A stretch of 64,000 nt of DNA from Gemmatimonadota bacterium (GCA_014192065.1 BJHH01000002.1:1-64000); one strand, 5' to 3'. Counted from the stretch's first letter, positions 10,286 to 20,005 are shown. The notes: generated by a model from the letters alone, not told the origin. A program made the numbers and translations.

Positions 10286-11598
10286 ACGCCGAACTTGCCG
10301 CCGCGGTCCTGCAGGCCACGATCACGGCGATGCTCGCCATGCTCTGCTTCCGCGTCTGGCGGAAGTCGCGCGAGCCGCATTTCGGCTGGTGGGCGGTCGC
10401 GTTCAGTCTCTACGCGTTGCGCATCGGCATCATCATCGCCTTTCTCTCCACGATGTCGCGTGGTTGGCTTCTCTGGCACCAGGTGGTGACGGGATGGACC
10501 GCGCTCGCGCTGCTCTACGCGGCCATCGTGTTCGCGCACCGCACGCTCTGGCGCCCGTGGTACTGGCTGGTGCTCGCCTTCCCGCTGCTGTGGAGTTACA
10601 TCGCCGTCATCAAGCTTGAGAACTTCACGCTCGCGGCGGTGCCGGCCGTACTCTTCATTTCGGGCGCGACACTCTGGACCGGGATCGTGCTGTTGCGGTT
10701 CCGCCGACCGGAAACGGCCCAGGTGAGTGGGCTGCTTGGCTGGACCTTCGTCATCTGGGGCCTGCACCACCTCGACTACCCGATCCTTCGCGCGCGGGGG
10801 GCGTGGCTGCCGTGGGGATACTATCTCGACATCCTCTTCGTGCTCGCCGTCGGCGCCGGCATCCTCCTGCTCGTGAACTCCGACCTCGCCAACCGCTTGC
10901 AGTTGCGCACGGTCGAACTCGAACGCCTTTCACGGCGCATGGTACGGCAGCACGAGGAAGAACGGCGACGGCTCTCGCTGGAGCTTCACGATGAGACCGC
11001 GCAGGTCTTTGCCGCCGTGAAGATGCAACTCGGCATTGTGCGCGAACGTGTCGACACGGCGCTGGCCACGCACGTGGACCGCGCGCTGTCGCTCGTGGAC
11101 GACGGGCTGCGTGGTATCCGCAATGTCACCAACGACCTCCGGCCCGCACTGCTCGACGACCTCGGACTCCTCCCTGCTCTCCGCTCGCTGGCGGCCGACT
11201 TCGGCGAGCGCCAACGCATACCCGTGTCGTTTGACTCGCCCGACACACTTCCGGTCATGAGTGACGAAGCCGAAGTCGCGCTGTTTCGCGCCGTCCAGGA
11301 GTCTCTGTCAAACGTCGCGCGCCACGCCGAGGGCGCCAAGGTGCATGTCACGCTGGCGACGCCGCCGGGACGACTGCACCTCCGCATTGAGGACGAAGGC
11401 CCCGGTTTCGCTGGCGAAGCGGTGCTCGAGCGCGCGGCGGAGTCAGGACACCTCGGCATCGCGGGTATGCGTGAGCGAATTGCAGCGCTCGGCGGACGAG
11501 TCGACGTCTGGTCGTCAGCTGGATCGGGCGTACGAATTGATATCGAGATCGCGGCCAGCGAGGATTCGCAGCATGAGGCGTGGCTGACGCCGCGATGA
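10282..11598 (+). CDS. Membrane sensor histidine kinase, NarX/LiaS type
   Basis: 438-aa kinase with a large N-terminal membrane region of about seven helices (roughly 5-205), a short coiled coil, a HisKA_3 dimerisation domain with the H-box EEERRRLSLELHDETAQV and a HATPase with ESLSNVARHA, DEGPGF and GHLGIAGMRERI. HisKA_3 kinases pair with NarL/LuxR regulators, and one follows with an ATGA overlap. The kinase start itself overlaps the NadR-type kinase stop, so the pair is hard-wired into the salvage operon. No known sensor domain is seen besides the membrane helices; the signal is probably membrane-linked or a transported compound. Confidence 0.9.
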   Translation: MNAELAAAVLQATITAMLAMLCFRVWRKSREPHFGWWAVAFSLYALRIGIIIAFLSTMSRGWLLWHQVVTGWTALALLYAAIVFAHRTLWRPWYWLVLAFPLLWSYIAVIKLENFTLAAVPAVLFISGATLWTGIVLLRFRRPETAQVSGLLGWTFVIWGLHHLDYPILRARGAWLPWGYYLDILFVLAVGAGILLLVNSDLANRLQLRTVELERLSRRMVRQHEEERRRLSLELHDETAQVFAAVKMQLGIVRERVDTALATHVDRALSLVDDGLRGIRNVTNDLRPALLDDLGLLPALRSLAADFGERQRIPVSFDSPDTLPVMSDEAEVALFRAVQESLSNVARHAEGAKVHVTLATPPGRLHLRIEDEGPGFAGEAVLERAAESGHLGIAGMRERIAALGGRVDVWSSAGSGVRIDIEIAASEDSQHEAWLTPR

Positions 11599-12263
11599 CG
11601 CCGATCCGCGTGATGGTCGTTGACGACCATAGCGTCGTCCGCGAAGGCATTCGCCACGTACTCAGCGACCCGGCGCAATTCACCGTGGTCGGCGAGGCGT
11701 CGAGCGCCGCCGAAGCGATCGCGAGCGTGCTCACCTGGTCGCCAGACGTGATCGTGCTCGACATCTCGATGCCCGGCGGATCGGGCTTGCACGCCGTGGC
11801 CGAACTACTGGAACGCGCGCCGAACGTGCGCGTGCTGATGCTCTCCGTGCACGATGATGCCGAATACGTACTCGAAAGCGTCCGAGCCGGCGCCCACGGC
11901 TACCTGCGCAAGGACTCCACGCCGGCCGAACTGCGAAGCGCGATCGCGGCGGTGCACGCGGGCGAAGCGTACTACTCGCCGCAGCTCGCCGGCGTGCTGG
12001 CTGACGCGCTGCGCGGCAGATCGGAGCGGCCAGTGGAGCCCACCGTGCCAAAGTCGGCTGCGTTGCTGACGGCGCGCGAACGAGAGATCCTCGCCCACAT
12101 CGCGTATGGCGCCACAAACCGGGAAATCGGTACTCGCCTTGGGATCAGCACGCGGACGGTCGAGGCCCACCGCAATTCCCTGATGCGCAAACTTGGGATT
12201 CGCACCGTCGCCGGCCTCACGCGGCTGGCGATCGAGCAGGGCATCGTGCGGCCAGGGTCCTGA
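11595..12263 (+). CDS. NarL/LuxR-family response regulator
   Basis: 222-aa DNA-binding regulator: receiver domain with acidic pair VVDDHS and phosphoacceptor in VIVLDISMPGGSG, HGYLRKD with the conserved lysine, then a LuxR-type helix-turn-helix (LTAREREILAHIAYG, ISTRTVEAHRNSLMRKLGI). ATG at 11595 overlaps the kinase stop (ATGA) and places the receiver at the very N-terminus; a GTG five codons earlier is less likely. Likely targets in the window are its own operon and the TonB receptor after it, both preceded by GTAGTAC elements; this is inference. Confidence 0.92.
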   Translation: MTPIRVMVVDDHSVVREGIRHVLSDPAQFTVVGEASSAAEAIASVLTWSPDVIVLDISMPGGSGLHAVAELLERAPNVRVLMLSVHDDAEYVLESVRAGAHGYLRKDSTPAELRSAIAAVHAGEAYYSPQLAGVLADALRGRSERPVEPTVPKSAALLTAREREILAHIAYGATNREIGTRLGISTRTVEAHRNSLMRKLGIRTVAGLTRLAIEQGIVRPGS

Positions 12264-12286
12264 TTCGGGTCCGGCACCATCTATCC

Positions 12287-12296
12287 GTAGTACTAC
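12287..12296. promoter_or_regulatory. GTAGTACTAC palindrome before the TonB receptor
   Basis: Perfect 10-bp palindrome in the 140-base gap between the NarL-type regulator and the receptor. The half-site GTAGTAC also occurs at 7703-7709 before the M20/pnuC run. An imperfect hairpin (12337-12356) follows. Confidence 0.35.
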
Positions 12297-12403
12297 CGAT
12301 GCTTCCCCTCGGATGCCGTTGACCAGCGGTACGTAGAATCCCGAATAGTCGGGGATTGGCGGACGCTTTATCCTACGCTCGTCCCTCATTCAGGATTACA
12401 ACC

Positions 12404-14584
12404 GTGCCTTGTGTCCCGACCATTGCCCGCGCTGTCGCCGCGGTTTTTTTCTTTTCCATAGCCCTCGCCGCGCAGTCATCCCTGCCTGTTGCGGCCGACT
12501 CGGTGAATGGCGTCCGTCGCGCGCCGCTCAAACCCGTGACGGTTACGGCAACGCGGAGCGCCACAGACGTGCGCGACGTCGCGGCTCCCGTGCTGGTGAT
12601 CGATTCGCTCAAGATTCGTTCGCAACTTTCGAACGGCGTGGCTGACCTGCTCCGTTCCGAACCAGGCGTCGACGTCGTCGGCACCGGCGTCAATCAATCC
12701 CGCCCGAGCATTCGCGGCCAGCGCGGCCAGCGGATCCTGCTGCTCGAAGACGGCATGCGGCTCAATAACAGCCGGCGTCAACAGGACTTCGGTGAGATCC
12801 CATCGGTCGTGGATGTCGACCAACTCGCCCGTATCGAAGTCGTCCGCGGACCGGCCTCGGTGCTCTATGGCACGGACGCGATTGGCGGCGTCGTGAACCT
12901 CATCACCCGGATGCCGGCGGTTGGTGACGCGGACAAGCTTACCGGACGCGTAGGCTACCAATACGGAGGCGCCGGCACGCTCAGCAAGACGTCGGTGACA
13001 GTCGGCGCGCGGTACGCGAGTTGGGCGCTCGACATTTCCGGTTCTGCGCGCATAGCCGGCGACTACGATGCTCCGGCCGGCAGGTATGGCAAGGTGAAGC
13101 TCTCGGACAATACGACCCTACGGAACAGCGGCGTGCGCGACCAGAACGTTGCTGGCACAGTGGCTTGGCGCGCGAGCGAGCAGGCCAACGCCTTCGCCAA
13201 GTACGAGCGGTATGCCGCAGACGACGCCGGCTTCGGATATGTCCCGGCAGCCCTGATCGGCGGCGACCAGACGCTCATCGACATTCGGTATCCGCGCCAG
13301 GAGTTCGGCAAGTTCAGCACGGGCGTGCACCTCACCGCGCTCGGCTTGCCAGTCGCCGACCAGGTCGACATCACAGCGTATCGCCAAAAGAACACGCGTG
13401 ATCTCGCGCAGCACATCTTCGCGCTGTTCGGCCCCGGCACACCGAAGGGCGCCGGCATCGACATCACGACCGCGAACTTCACGGACATCACGTCCACGGG
13501 ATTCCGCGCCGAGGCATCGAAGGTGACGGGCAAGGCGATCGTCACCTACGGCGTGGACTTCTTCAGTGACCAGTCGATCAACCGCGACACGAGCAAGACG
13601 ACGATCGTCGGGTTCGGCCCGCCAATGCATCAGTACAGCGGCCGCCCGCAGGTTCCGAACGCGACGCTCACGAGCTACGGCGCGTTCGTGCAATCCGATT
13701 TCCGGCTGCACGAGCGGTTCTCGCTGATCGTCGGCGGACGTAGCCAGCAGGTGGAGAGTTCGCCCAAGGCGACCGCTGGCCGCACCGACCTGATTTCGAA
13801 CCACTCAAACGGCACGAGGGTGTACGCGGCCAACGCGGTGTACAAGCTGCACCCCAACGCGTCGATTGTCGCGACCGTGGGCCGCGGCTTCCGGTCGCCG
13901 AACCTGGTTGAGCGCTATTACGAAGGACCGACGCCCGAAGGATCGGCGTACCAGAAGTCCGCGCCGGATCTGCTCGCCGAGACGAGCCTGAACTACGACG
14001 GCGGCATCAAGTTCCGGAACGACTGGCTGACCGCGGACGTGTCGCTGTTCCAGAACGACATACGCGACGGTATCGTGACCACCCCGACCGGCGCGAAACA
14101 GGGTACGCTGCCGGTGTACACGAACGTCAACGTGGGCAAACTCCGTGCGAAGGGCGCCGAGTTCTCTGCGATCGCGCTGATTGGCCAGGGCTTCTTGGCG
14201 GGTGCGAACTACTCGACCGTGAAGTCCACCAACGTCGCGCAGCCCGCGGTGCCAGTGACCGACACCTACTCGAGCAAGACGAACGTGTCGCTTGGATGGA
14301 CGCAGCCGAACAGCCGCCTCTGGGCCGAATACGCGGTGCGCCGAAACGGCGAGCAGAGGGACCTCATGGCGACGGTGAGCCCCGTTGGTCCGTCGCTCCC
14401 CGCGTTCGTGGTGCAGAACGTGCGCGCTGGCATCCGCGGCTGGACAATCGGTAGCATGCGGCAGGAGCTGACCGTTGGCCTCAACAACATCGCCAACGTG
14501 CTGTACACCGAAGCGGCGAACGCGACCTTCTTCCGGCCGGAGCCGGGACGTCATCTGGTGCTGTCACTATCAACCACGTTCTAG
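12404..14584 (+). CDS. TonB-dependent outer-membrane receptor
   Basis: 726-aa receptor for energy-coupled uptake across the outer membrane. It has a signal peptide (ARAVAAVFFFSIALAAQ), a plug domain (about 50-175) with PVTVTATRSATDV, GVADLLRSEPGV, SIRGQRGQRILLLEDGM and VVRGPASVLYGTDAIGGVVN, then a beta-barrel ending in an aromatic residue (LSLSTTF). The layout is that of BtuB/siderophore receptors without an N-terminal carboxypeptidase-like domain. GTG at 12404 is chosen because it starts the signal peptide; the frame is open from a TTG at 12356. Its place after pnuC, a kinase and a two-component pair suggests a pyridine-nucleotide precursor as ligand, but iron or vitamin chelates are equally possible. 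Confidence 0.9.
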   Translation: MPCVPTIARAVAAVFFFSIALAAQSSLPVAADSVNGVRRAPLKPVTVTATRSATDVRDVAAPVLVIDSLKIRSQLSNGVADLLRSEPGVDVVGTGVNQSRPSIRGQRGQRILLLEDGMRLNNSRRQQDFGEIPSVVDVDQLARIEVVRGPASVLYGTDAIGGVVNLITRMPAVGDADKLTGRVGYQYGGAGTLSKTSVTVGARYASWALDISGSARIAGDYDAPAGRYGKVKLSDNTTLRNSGVRDQNVAGTVAWRASEQANAFAKYERYAADDAGFGYVPAALIGGDQTLIDIRYPRQEFGKFSTGVHLTALGLPVADQVDITAYRQKNTRDLAQHIFALFGPGTPKGAGIDITTANFTDITSTGFRAEASKVTGKAIVTYGVDFFSDQSINRDTSKTTIVGFGPPMHQYSGRPQVPNATLTSYGAFVQSDFRLHERFSLIVGGRSQQVESSPKATAGRTDLISNHSNGTRVYAANAVYKLHPNASIVATVGRGFRSPNLVERYYEGPTPEGSAYQKSAPDLLAETSLNYDGGIKFRNDWLTADVSLFQNDIRDGIVTTPTGAKQGTLPVYTNVNVGKLRAKGAEFSAIALIGQGFLAGANYSTVKSTNVAQPAVPVTDTYSSKTNVSLGWTQPNSRLWAEYAVRRNGEQRDLMATVSPVGPSLPAFVVQNVRAGIRGWTIGSMRQELTVGLNNIANVLYTEAANATFFRPEPGRHLVLSLSTTF

Positions 14585-14599
14585 ACCGTGGCACGCTAA

Positions 14600-14639
14600 C
14601 GGCGGGGTGCGCGCGGACGATTCCGCGAGCGCCCCGCCG
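14600..14639. terminator. GC-rich terminator hairpin
   Basis: CGGCGGGG (14600-14607) pairs with CCCCGCCG (14632-14639), with a partly paired inner stem. It lies between the convergent receptor and M55 peptidase genes. No T-run. Confidence 0.65.
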
Positions 14640-14652
14640 TGTGCAGGTCAGT

Positions 14653-15720
14653 TCAACGCGCGCCCCAGAATCGCAGCCGTGCGGCCGGCGTTGCTGACGG
14701 TACAACCGGCGGCAACCGATCGAGAAACCGATCGTAGGTCCAATCGGTAATGCTCTGCCGAAGTTGTGCCGCGTTGGGCTGAGCATTGATCACGGCGGCC
14801 CGCGCCGACAGCGTCGCGGCTGAGCCAGCGAACGAAATGAGCTGCGTGCTGAGGCGGTACCCTTCCTCGAAGTCACCCGCACGAATCTGGACCGCCAACG
14901 TGTTGGCAATTTGCGAGGCACCGGGGACCAAAGCCGCGAGGCGAGCCTGGGCGTCGTCTTGGAAGGTGAGCGCGAACCGATAGGGCCCCGGCCAGTCGGG
15001 GATCTTCGCATCGGCAAGCCGTTGAAGGGCCTCGCGGGCCGCCGCCTCGATGCGACGTGATGCTTCTTCACGACCCACCGACTCAGCCTTGCCGCGATCC
15101 ACGGCGTGCTTCACCGTCGCATACCGAATCCACGGCATCATTCGGCGAACTTCCTTCTCGAGCTGGTCATCGCCGCTCACCATAATGAGCGGGACCTTCA
15201 CCCGAGCCGCGCCGGCCGCGAGGATCATCGACTCGTTGAACGGGACGCCGTTCACCTGATACTCGACGTCCTGAAACGTGTAGGTATGCGACAGGAACCC
15301 TGTTGGGTTGCCCGCGCCGGCGTGCATCGCGACAGCAACGATCGCGTCGAACGAGTGATCGTAGCTGTCCATGTAGATGTCGAATGGCGTGTCGCGGTAT
15401 CCCATGCGCGCCGGTGCGATGAGCTGGTCCTCGAGCACGTCGGGACTATTGGCGTTACCCGATCCGTGGCCATCCACCACGACGATCTCTGTGGCACCGC
15501 CCGCCTTGAGTCCGACGATCGCGGCATTTACATCGGCGGTGAGCGACGCGCGCCCGACGGCGTACTCAGCGGGATATGCGAACGAGGTGTGTTTGTGCAC
15601 CACCGCCTCGGAGACACCCTCCATGTCGTACAGCAGCAGAACTTTGAGTGGTCGCTGCTGCGCGAACGCGGACGAACTGAGGGTCGCGAACAGTGCGGCG
15701 GCAGCGATACGTGGCATCAT
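14653..15720 (-). CDS. Exported M55-family D-aminopeptidase (DppA-like)
   Basis: Zinc aminopeptidase related to DppA, which removes D-alanine from D-Ala peptides. The 355-aa protein has a signal peptide (RIAAAALFATLSSSAFAQ), unlike cytoplasmic Bacillus DppA (about 274 aa). Visible motifs are LLYDMEGVSE (DxE metal ligands), VVDGHGSGNAN, VAMHAGAG and NESMILAAGAARVKVPLIMVSGDDQ, all typical of M55. Its ATG overlaps the stop of the M28 peptidase gene (ATGA), so both are made together and exported. With NamZ and the NAGPA-like enzyme nearby, a role in scavenging foreign peptidoglycan peptides is a reasonable inference. Confidence 0.88.
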   Translation of the reverse strand: MMPRIAAAALFATLSSSAFAQQRPLKVLLLYDMEGVSEAVVHKHTSFAYPAEYAVGRASLTADVNAAIVGLKAGGATEIVVVDGHGSGNANSPDVLEDQLIAPARMGYRDTPFDIYMDSYDHSFDAIVAVAMHAGAGNPTGFLSHTYTFQDVEYQVNGVPFNESMILAAGAARVKVPLIMVSGDDQLEKEVRRMMPWIRYATVKHAVDRGKAESVGREEASRRIEAAAREALQRLADAKIPDWPGPYRFALTFQDDAQARLAALVPGASQIANTLAVQIRAGDFEEGYRLSTQLISFAGSAATLSARAAVINAQPNAAQLRQSITDWTYDRFLDRLPPVVPSATPAARLRFWGAR

Positions 15721-16667
15721 GACGTTGGTCTCCGTGGAGGTGCCGCATCCAACCGCCGCACAAACTCCGCGACGGTCGTCGCGCAGCGGAAAAAGAATCC
15801 TGGTTCGATGCGGTGCGGAACATCGGTCGGCTGGTGATAGTCCGGATGATCTTCGACGCCGAAGTAGACCCAGGGAATGCCCTTCGCCTGAAAGGCACCC
15901 TGATCAGACTGGTTGGTCCAGTTGTCTTGCCCCGTGCCCGTGTCGTGACCCGGGATCAGCTTCACTGGCGCGACACCAACCGTGGCGTCGATGAGCGACT
16001 GCATCGATGGCTGCGGTGCGCCACCAGCGACGTACAGCTCGCCCTTCGCATTGCGACCGACCATGTCGAGATTGACGTTCGCGATGATCTTCTCGAGCGG
16101 AACCGGCGGCGGCGCAAGGAATGCTCGCGCGCCGAGGAGTCCGGACTCTTCGCCGTCCCAGAGCGCGATGATCACCGAATGCGCGGGGGGATGGGCCGTG
16201 AGCCAGGCGGCAATCGCGAGCACGCTCGAGGTACCCGACGCGTTGTCATCGGCGCCGGGATAGACCTGACCGTTACGGACGCCCACGTGATCGTAGTGCG
16301 CCGACACCACGATGTAGCGGTCTGGTTCGCGCGTACCGCGTACGACGGCAAGAAGATTCGTGCCGTTGGTTTCCGTGCTTCCACGGCCCGCGGACTTGAA
16401 CGGCGCGGAAACGCTGTCGCCGAGCGGCTGCAGACCGATCTGTTTGAGCCGTGCGAGCAGGTAGGTTCGCGCGCGCGCACCGCCGCGGGTGCCCACGCGA
16501 CGACCTTCCATCGAATCGTCGGCAAGGGCGAAGAGATCACGGATCAGCTGCGCCGAGTCGAGCGTCGGCAGGGCGATGCGAGCGGGCTGGGCCGTCGCGA
16601 CAGACGGCGAATGGAGCGCCGTCGTCAGCAGCGTCGCCAGCAGTACCGGAAATCGTCTGTGCACCAT
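15717..16667 (-). CDS. Exported M28-family zinc peptidase
   Basis: 316-aa secreted aminopeptidase of family M28. After a signal peptide (VLLATLLTTALHSPSVATAQ) come the paired-zinc motifs: SAHYDHVG, PGADDNASGTSS, WDGEESGLLGA, NLDMVGRN and a late HPDYHQPTDVPH histidine. The fold is complete with no PA or C-terminal extension. It is the first gene of a two-gene unit with the M55 D-aminopeptidase (ATGA overlap) and is divergent from the VPS10/BNR protein, with about 80 bases between them. Substrate is likely peptides with free N-termini in the periplasm or outside. Confidence 0.9.
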   Translation of the reverse strand: MVHRRFPVLLATLLTTALHSPSVATAQPARIALPTLDSAQLIRDLFALADDSMEGRRVGTRGGARARTYLLARLKQIGLQPLGDSVSAPFKSAGRGSTETNGTNLLAVVRGTREPDRYIVVSAHYDHVGVRNGQVYPGADDNASGTSSVLAIAAWLTAHPPAHSVIIALWDGEESGLLGARAFLAPPPVPLEKIIANVNLDMVGRNAKGELYVAGGAPQPSMQSLIDATVGVAPVKLIPGHDTGTGQDNWTNQSDQGAFQAKGIPWVYFGVEDHPDYHQPTDVPHRIEPGFFFRCATTVAEFVRRLDAAPPRRPTS

Positions 16668-16748
16668 GCGCCGGAAACTACGGCCTGCCGCCTTTGAACG
16701 GAACGCGATCTGGAGCTACTATGTGAGTTCCTCCTGCTGGAAGCAATC

Positions 16749-19700
16749 GTGATCCATCGACTCCGTTCGTTCGGCCTGATGGCCGCCGCCGCGCTCCTTC
16801 CGTGGCCCGTGTCGTCTCAGCCCCGCACCCCTGCGAGCGCGGCCACGGCCACGCCGCTACCAGCCCCCGCCTTGGATTCCTCGTTGTTCAATGCCATGCA
16901 GTGGCGCCTCATCGGCCCATATCGCGGCGGCCGCTCGGTCGCGGTGTCCGGCGTCACGGGCCAGCCGTTCGTGTACTACGCCGGCTACACCGGCGGCGGA
17001 CTCTGGAAATCCGATGATGCGGGCCACGTCTGGCGGAACATCTCCGACGGCTCGTTCAGGACGAGCAGCATCGGCGCGATCGCGGTCGCGGAATCGGACC
17101 CGAACGTGATCTACGTCGGCACCGGCGAGCACTCGATCCGCGGGCAGTCGTCCACCTACGGCGACGGCGTCTACAAGACCATCGACGCCGGCAAAACGTG
17201 GAAGCAGATTGGCCTCGACGCCACGCGCGCGATCTCGCAGGTGCGCGTGCATCCACAGAACCCCGACCTCGTCTACGTCGCCGCGCAAGGCGACCGGTGG
17301 AAAGGCACGGCGGACCGCGGCATCTATCGCTCCACCGATGGCGGCAAGTCTTGGGCGTTGATCCTCAAGGGCGAGAACGCGACGAGCGGGGCAAGTGACC
17401 TCTCGATGGACCCATCGAATCCGCGCATTCTCTACGCCGCATTCTGGGATCACCAGCGGCTGCCGTGGCAGGTGCGCAGCGGCGGTCCCGGCAGCGGCAT
17501 CTGGAAGAGCAGCGACGGCGGCGACACGTGGGCAGAACTCACCGATGGCCTCCCACAACTGATGGGCAAGATTGGCGTCGCCGTGTCGCCAGCAAACCCG
17601 GAGCGTGTATTCGCAATTGTCGAGGCCGACAAGGGCGGGCTCTTCCGCTCAGATGACGCCGGCAAGAGCTGGCGCCTCACGTCCGAGGACCGCCTGATCC
17701 AGACGCGTTCGTGGTACTACATGAACATCAGCGCCGATCCGCACAACGCCGATGTCGTGTATGTGATGAACGCACCGATCACGAAGTCGATCGACGGCGG
17801 CCGGACCTTTACCGTGCTGAGCGCCGCGCATGGCGACAACCACGGGCTCTGGATCAACCCGAAGGATCCGCGCCTGATGATTAACGCCAACGACGGCGGC
17901 GCGACGATCACGATGGACGGCGGGAAGAGCTGGAGCACCCAGGACAACCAGCCCACGGCCCAGTTCTATCACGTCCTCGTGGACGATGTGTACCCGTACC
18001 GCCTCTACAGCGGCCAGCAGGACAACACGTCGGTCGTGATCAAGAGCCGGAGCGACTTTGGCGGGATTGGCACCGGCGACTGGTTCGTCGGCGCAGGATG
18101 CGAGAGCGCGAATATCGGCGTGGACCGCAAGAACCCGCGGTATATCTACGGCGGGTGCTATCAGGGCCTCATCGACGAGATGGACGTGCAGCTGGGCGTC
18201 GGCCGTCAGATGATGCCCTACCCAGCGCTCAACCTGACCGAGCCGAGCGACCAGACGAAATACCGGTTCAACTGGACCGCGCCCGCGACGGTGTCGCAGC
18301 ACAATCCCCAAGTGCTCTACCACGGCGGCAACGTGCTCTTCAAGACGTCGGACCGCGGCCGCACCTGGGCGCCGATCTCGCCGGACCTGACGCGCAACGA
18401 CAAAACCACGCAGGGACTGGGCGGCACGCCGATCACGAACGAAGGCGCCGGCGGCGAAGTGTACGGCGCGATCGTGACCATCGCCGAGTCGCCCCACAAC
18501 GCCAACACGATCTACGTTGGCACCGACGACGGACTCGTCCAGCTGACGCGTGATGGCGGCTCAACTTGGACCAACGTGACGCCGGCTTCGCTGCCGCTTG
18601 GCCTGTCGAACGAACTCGAAGTGTCGCCCCACGATCCGGGCACGGTCTATCTCGCGTTCCGGCGCGACAAGCATGGCGAGTACGCCGCGTATCCGATGAA
18701 GTCCACGGACTACGGCAAGAGTTGGACGCGGATCGCGACGGGACTTCGCGAAAACGAACCCGTGCGCGTGATTCGCGAAGACCCGACGCGGAAGGGACTG
18801 CTCTACGCAGGCACCGAAACCGGTGTGTACCTGTCGTTTAATGGCGGCACGTCGTGGCAGCCGTTCTCACAGAACCTGCCCGTGACGCCGGTGACCGACC
18901 TTGAAGTGCGGCACGACGACCTGTACGCCGCGACCGAAGGCCGGGCATTCTGGGCGCTCGACGACCTCAGCGCGATTCGCCAGCTCTCCGATCAGATCGC
19001 CAAGAAGGATGCGCACCTCTTTGCTCCGCGTGCGGCGATTCTTGTGGCGAACGGCGCCGGAGGCGGGCTCGGCGGCGGACCGACAGGCAAGAATCCGCCA
19101 GCGGGCGCGAACTTCTACTTCTCAGTCGCCAAGGCACCTGACTCCACCGCCGCGTTGAAGCTCGAGATCCTCGATACACGCGGCGCGTTGATCCGGACCT
19201 ATGACCGCAAGGCGCCACCAGCACCAGGTAGCGGGGGCCGCGGCGGACGCCCTGCCACTCTCGCGGCGAAGACGGGGCTGAACGCATTCCAGTGGGACCT
19301 CCGGAGTGAACCACCCGCAGCGCTCCCCGGCAATATCTCGCTCTTTGGTGGCCCGAACGCCGGCTATCGCGCCACCCCTGGGCGCTACCAGGCGCGCCTG
19401 ACGGTCGGCACGGATACGCAGACGCAGCCATTCGACGTGCAGCTCGACCCCCGACTCGAATCCAACGCGGCTCAGATTGCGGCGCGCGACTCGATGTCAC
19501 GCGCGATCGTCGCCCGGGTGAACGAGATTCACGAGTCGATTCTTCGACTGCGTGACATCAAGGATCAGGTCGTCAAGTTCGTGGACCGCACCAAGGACGC
19601 CGCCACGGCCAAGACGATCGGCGATAAGGGAAAGTTCATCGCCGGCCAGCTTGACCTGCTCGACCCGAAACTCACGACCAAGGCCGCGAACGGGCAGGAC

Positions 19701-19946
19701 ATTATCAACTTCCGGAACGGCATCAACGGGCAGTATGTCTTCCTGCTCGGCCACATCGAAGGCAACGAAGTGCTCACACAACCGTCGCGCGACCGATTCG
19801 TAGAGATTGAGAAGATGTGGGCCACGCTCAGGGCCGACGTAGACCGGATCGAGCGCGACGAGGTGCCGGCGTTCAACAAGCTGTTGCAAGACGCACACGT
19901 CGAGGGCGTGATTGTGCCAAAGCCCAAACCGAAGGTCGCGATGTAA
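16749..19946 (+). CDS. Exported VPS10/sortilin-like BNR-repeat protein
   Basis: 1065-aa secreted beta-propeller protein. After a signal peptide (LMAAAALLPWPVSSQ) it has many BNR/Asp-box repeats of the form S-D-G-G-x-W (KSDDAGHVW, KTIDAGKTW, RSTDGGKSW, KSSDGGDTW, RSDDAGKSW, RDGGSTW, STDYGKSW, NGGTSWQPF), arranged as one or two ten-bladed propellers over about 40-760 as in sortilin. The C-terminal 300 residues form a beta-rich region (about 800-910) and a helical end (EIHESILRLRDIKDQV). Such proteins are often named glycosyl hydrolase, but no catalytic residues are evident. Function is unknown; binding of secreted polypeptides is a family-based guess. It ends at a strong hairpin. Confidence 0.83.
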   Translation: MIHRLRSFGLMAAAALLPWPVSSQPRTPASAATATPLPAPALDSSLFNAMQWRLIGPYRGGRSVAVSGVTGQPFVYYAGYTGGGLWKSDDAGHVWRNISDGSFRTSSIGAIAVAESDPNVIYVGTGEHSIRGQSSTYGDGVYKTIDAGKTWKQIGLDATRAISQVRVHPQNPDLVYVAAQGDRWKGTADRGIYRSTDGGKSWALILKGENATSGASDLSMDPSNPRILYAAFWDHQRLPWQVRSGGPGSGIWKSSDGGDTWAELTDGLPQLMGKIGVAVSPANPERVFAIVEADKGGLFRSDDAGKSWRLTSEDRLIQTRSWYYMNISADPHNADVVYVMNAPITKSIDGGRTFTVLSAAHGDNHGLWINPKDPRLMINANDGGATITMDGGKSWSTQDNQPTAQFYHVLVDDVYPYRLYSGQQDNTSVVIKSRSDFGGIGTGDWFVGAGCESANIGVDRKNPRYIYGGCYQGLIDEMDVQLGVGRQMMPYPALNLTEPSDQTKYRFNWTAPATVSQHNPQVLYHGGNVLFKTSDRGRTWAPISPDLTRNDKTTQGLGGTPITNEGAGGEVYGAIVTIAESPHNANTIYVGTDDGLVQLTRDGGSTWTNVTPASLPLGLSNELEVSPHDPGTVYLAFRRDKHGEYAAYPMKSTDYGKSWTRIATGLRENEPVRVIREDPTRKGLLYAGTETGVYLSFNGGTSWQPFSQNLPVTPVTDLEVRHDDLYAATEGRAFWALDDLSAIRQLSDQIAKKDAHLFAPRAAILVANGAGGGLGGGPTGKNPPAGANFYFSVAKAPDSTAALKLEILDTRGALIRTYDRKAPPAPGSGGRGGRPATLAAKTGLNAFQWDLRSEPPAALPGNISLFGGPNAGYRATPGRYQARLTVGTDTQTQPFDVQLDPRLESNAAQIAARDSMSRAIVARVNEIHESILRLRDIKDQVVKFVDRTKDAATAKTIGDKGKFIAGQLDLLDPKLTTKAANGQDIINFRNGINGQYVFLLGHIEGNEVLTQPSRDRFVEIEKMWATLRADVDRIERDEVPAFNKLLQDAHVEGVIVPKPKPKVAM

Positions 19947-19968
19947 TCGGAGGCTGTTCCTGGCGTGA

Positions 19969-20002
19969 ACACGAGGCCGCGTCAACCGACGCGGCCTCGT
20001 GT
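19969..20002. terminator. Perfect 15-bp terminator stem
   Basis: A 15-bp perfect inverted repeat around an AACC loop lies between the convergent BNR-protein and NAGPA-type genes; it can serve both strands. Confidence 0.8.
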
Positions 20003-20005
20003 CGT

